Assembly (NCBI GenBank): GCA_905221615.1
Contig: CAJNDT010000607.1
Coordinates: 1-64,000 of the forward strand
Source of the DNA: Symbiodinium sp. CCMP2592
Taxonomy: Eukaryota > Sar > Dinophyceae > Suessiales > Symbiodiniaceae
Direction: 5' to 3'
DNA: 64,000 nucleotides
Positions 63,355-64,000 of the stretch are shown in pieces (position 1 is the stretch's first letter; each line of letters begins with the position of its first letter). Both the position numbers and the translations under genes were made by a program. Under the pieces are notes generated by a model, which worked only from the letters and a program-made list of their open reading frames with translations, was not told the DNA's origin and did not search any database.

Positions 63355-64000
63355 CCTCCTCGCGCTGCTTGGCGAAGAGGATGACACTGACCCCGAGCTC
63401 GCCGCCGCGCCGCACCGCCCCCGCTGCATACTTAAAGGATCGTGGGACTTAGTAACTAGGGTTATAATTAGGGTAACTATACTTATAACTACTTATAACC
63501 CCAATTAAGGTACTTATAACCTTACTTACTAAGTCCCATGATCCTCCAAGTACTGGGCTGCTTGGGCCGACGCTGCCTGTTTTGCGCGCTCGCCGCCCCG
63601 ACGCGGCAGCCCGCTGCCTTGCCGAGCTCACCCATGGTCCCGCTTGGGCCGCCGCGTGTCTGCGCCCTGCTGGAAAGGCCGGCCGCACGCTCGAGCGTGC
63701 CAATTGGACGGGCCGCCCGTTATATGGAGCGACCTGCTCAACGACCTACGCCCCGCACAATGCGAGCTGCAGAGGTGGCAGGGCTGGCACCATCACGGTT
63801 CACGCACTTGCTCTACCCATTTTCGCGAAACCGAGGTGCTGCCCGCTTTGCCACTTGCCCATGGCGATGCGTGCGAGGCTGGCACCGCTCTCCCGCATGG
63901 CTTTGCGGCGGGGCCCCAGCGCCTCGGCATCCTTGCGTGCGAGGCTGGTGGGCGCTCCAAATCGATCCGCCTCCCCAGCGCGCTCGGGGCACTGCACGAC
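63355..64000 (+). pseudogene. LINE fragment F, interrupted by a MITE, runs off window
   Basis: LLGEEDDTDPELAAAP before the MITE and YWAAWADA directly after it (63551 on) match the YWAAWADALTV region of the main LINE. Then CSTHFRETEVLPALPLAHGD and GILACEAGGRSKSIRL (63810-63980), from the later endonuclease part. Large internal deletions; truncated by the window end. Confidence 0.65.
63431..63550. mobile_element. 120 bp MITE with TA target site
   Basis: Terminal inverted repeats of 25 bases (63431-63455 and 63526-63550) with three mismatches; outer sequence CTTAAAGGATCGTGGGACTT. TA flanks both sides, and removing the element plus one TA restores the LINE reading YWAAWADA. The A/T-rich interior has GTTATAA/TTATAAC repeats. 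TA duplication is typical of Tc1/mariner-related elements, but the family is not proven. Confidence 0.85.

Overview
The window reads as an accessory, transposon-packed stretch of a dinoflagellate nuclear genome. This rests on the GEATNPGPP motif upstream of a LINE reverse transcriptase, several tyrosine-recombinase retroelements, KDZ-type transposase sequence, lysine/glycine-rich gag zinc-knuckle proteins, and the lack of any recognisable conventional host gene, tRNA or rRNA. Species cannot be assigned by eye. Nearly everything that can be interpreted is mobile DNA in nested layers.

Bases 1-14152 hold one decayed LTR-type (copia-like) gag/protease region broken twice. Its gag (3-528, 4103-4680) is split by a 3.6 kb foldback/repeat composite (529-4102). 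Gag is split from its aspartic-protease part (11720-14152) by a 7.0 kb DNA transposon with ~30 bp terminal inverted repeats (4681-11719). That transposon encodes, on the minus strand, an unusual 1486-residue protein: SF3-type helicase, a TV-Pol-like family-A polymerase, a possible cysteine protease, a CxC zinc cluster and the start of a KDZ transposase. The transposase continues downstream after two single-base frameshifts.

Bases 14153-25490 contain no confident gene. They hold an A/T satellite, two oppositely oriented arrays of the same 89 bp repeat, about 4 kb of strand-asymmetric pyrimidine/purine DNA with duplicated segments, and a 2.4 kb block extremely rich in ATTG that includes a possible unknown gene (23907-25046).

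Bases 25490-53400 are a three-element nest of tyrosine-recombinase (DIRS-order) retrotransposons. An old element (E1, 26018-53097) sits inside a tandem repeat. Two younger elements sit inside its pol gene: E2 (30455-40390) and E3 (42079-50849). E2 and E3 each have intact A1-ORFs-B1-A2-B2 split direct repeats. All three have the layout recombinase, gag with a CCCH-like finger, an in-frame UGA, then pol. All three pol proteins carry, besides RT and RNase H, a 2OG-Fe(II)-oxygenase-like module (HxD...H...R) and a methyltransferase-like module. This combination is the best candidate for an undescribed system.

Bases 53400-64000 are a GC-rich graveyard of one LINE family with an R2-like C-terminus (CCHC finger plus restriction-like endonuclease). 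There is one nearly complete copy (58546-62870, ending in poly-A) and several fragments on both strands, one carrying a 120 bp MITE. A short A/T-rich insert with coherent minus-strand translation follows the main LINE.
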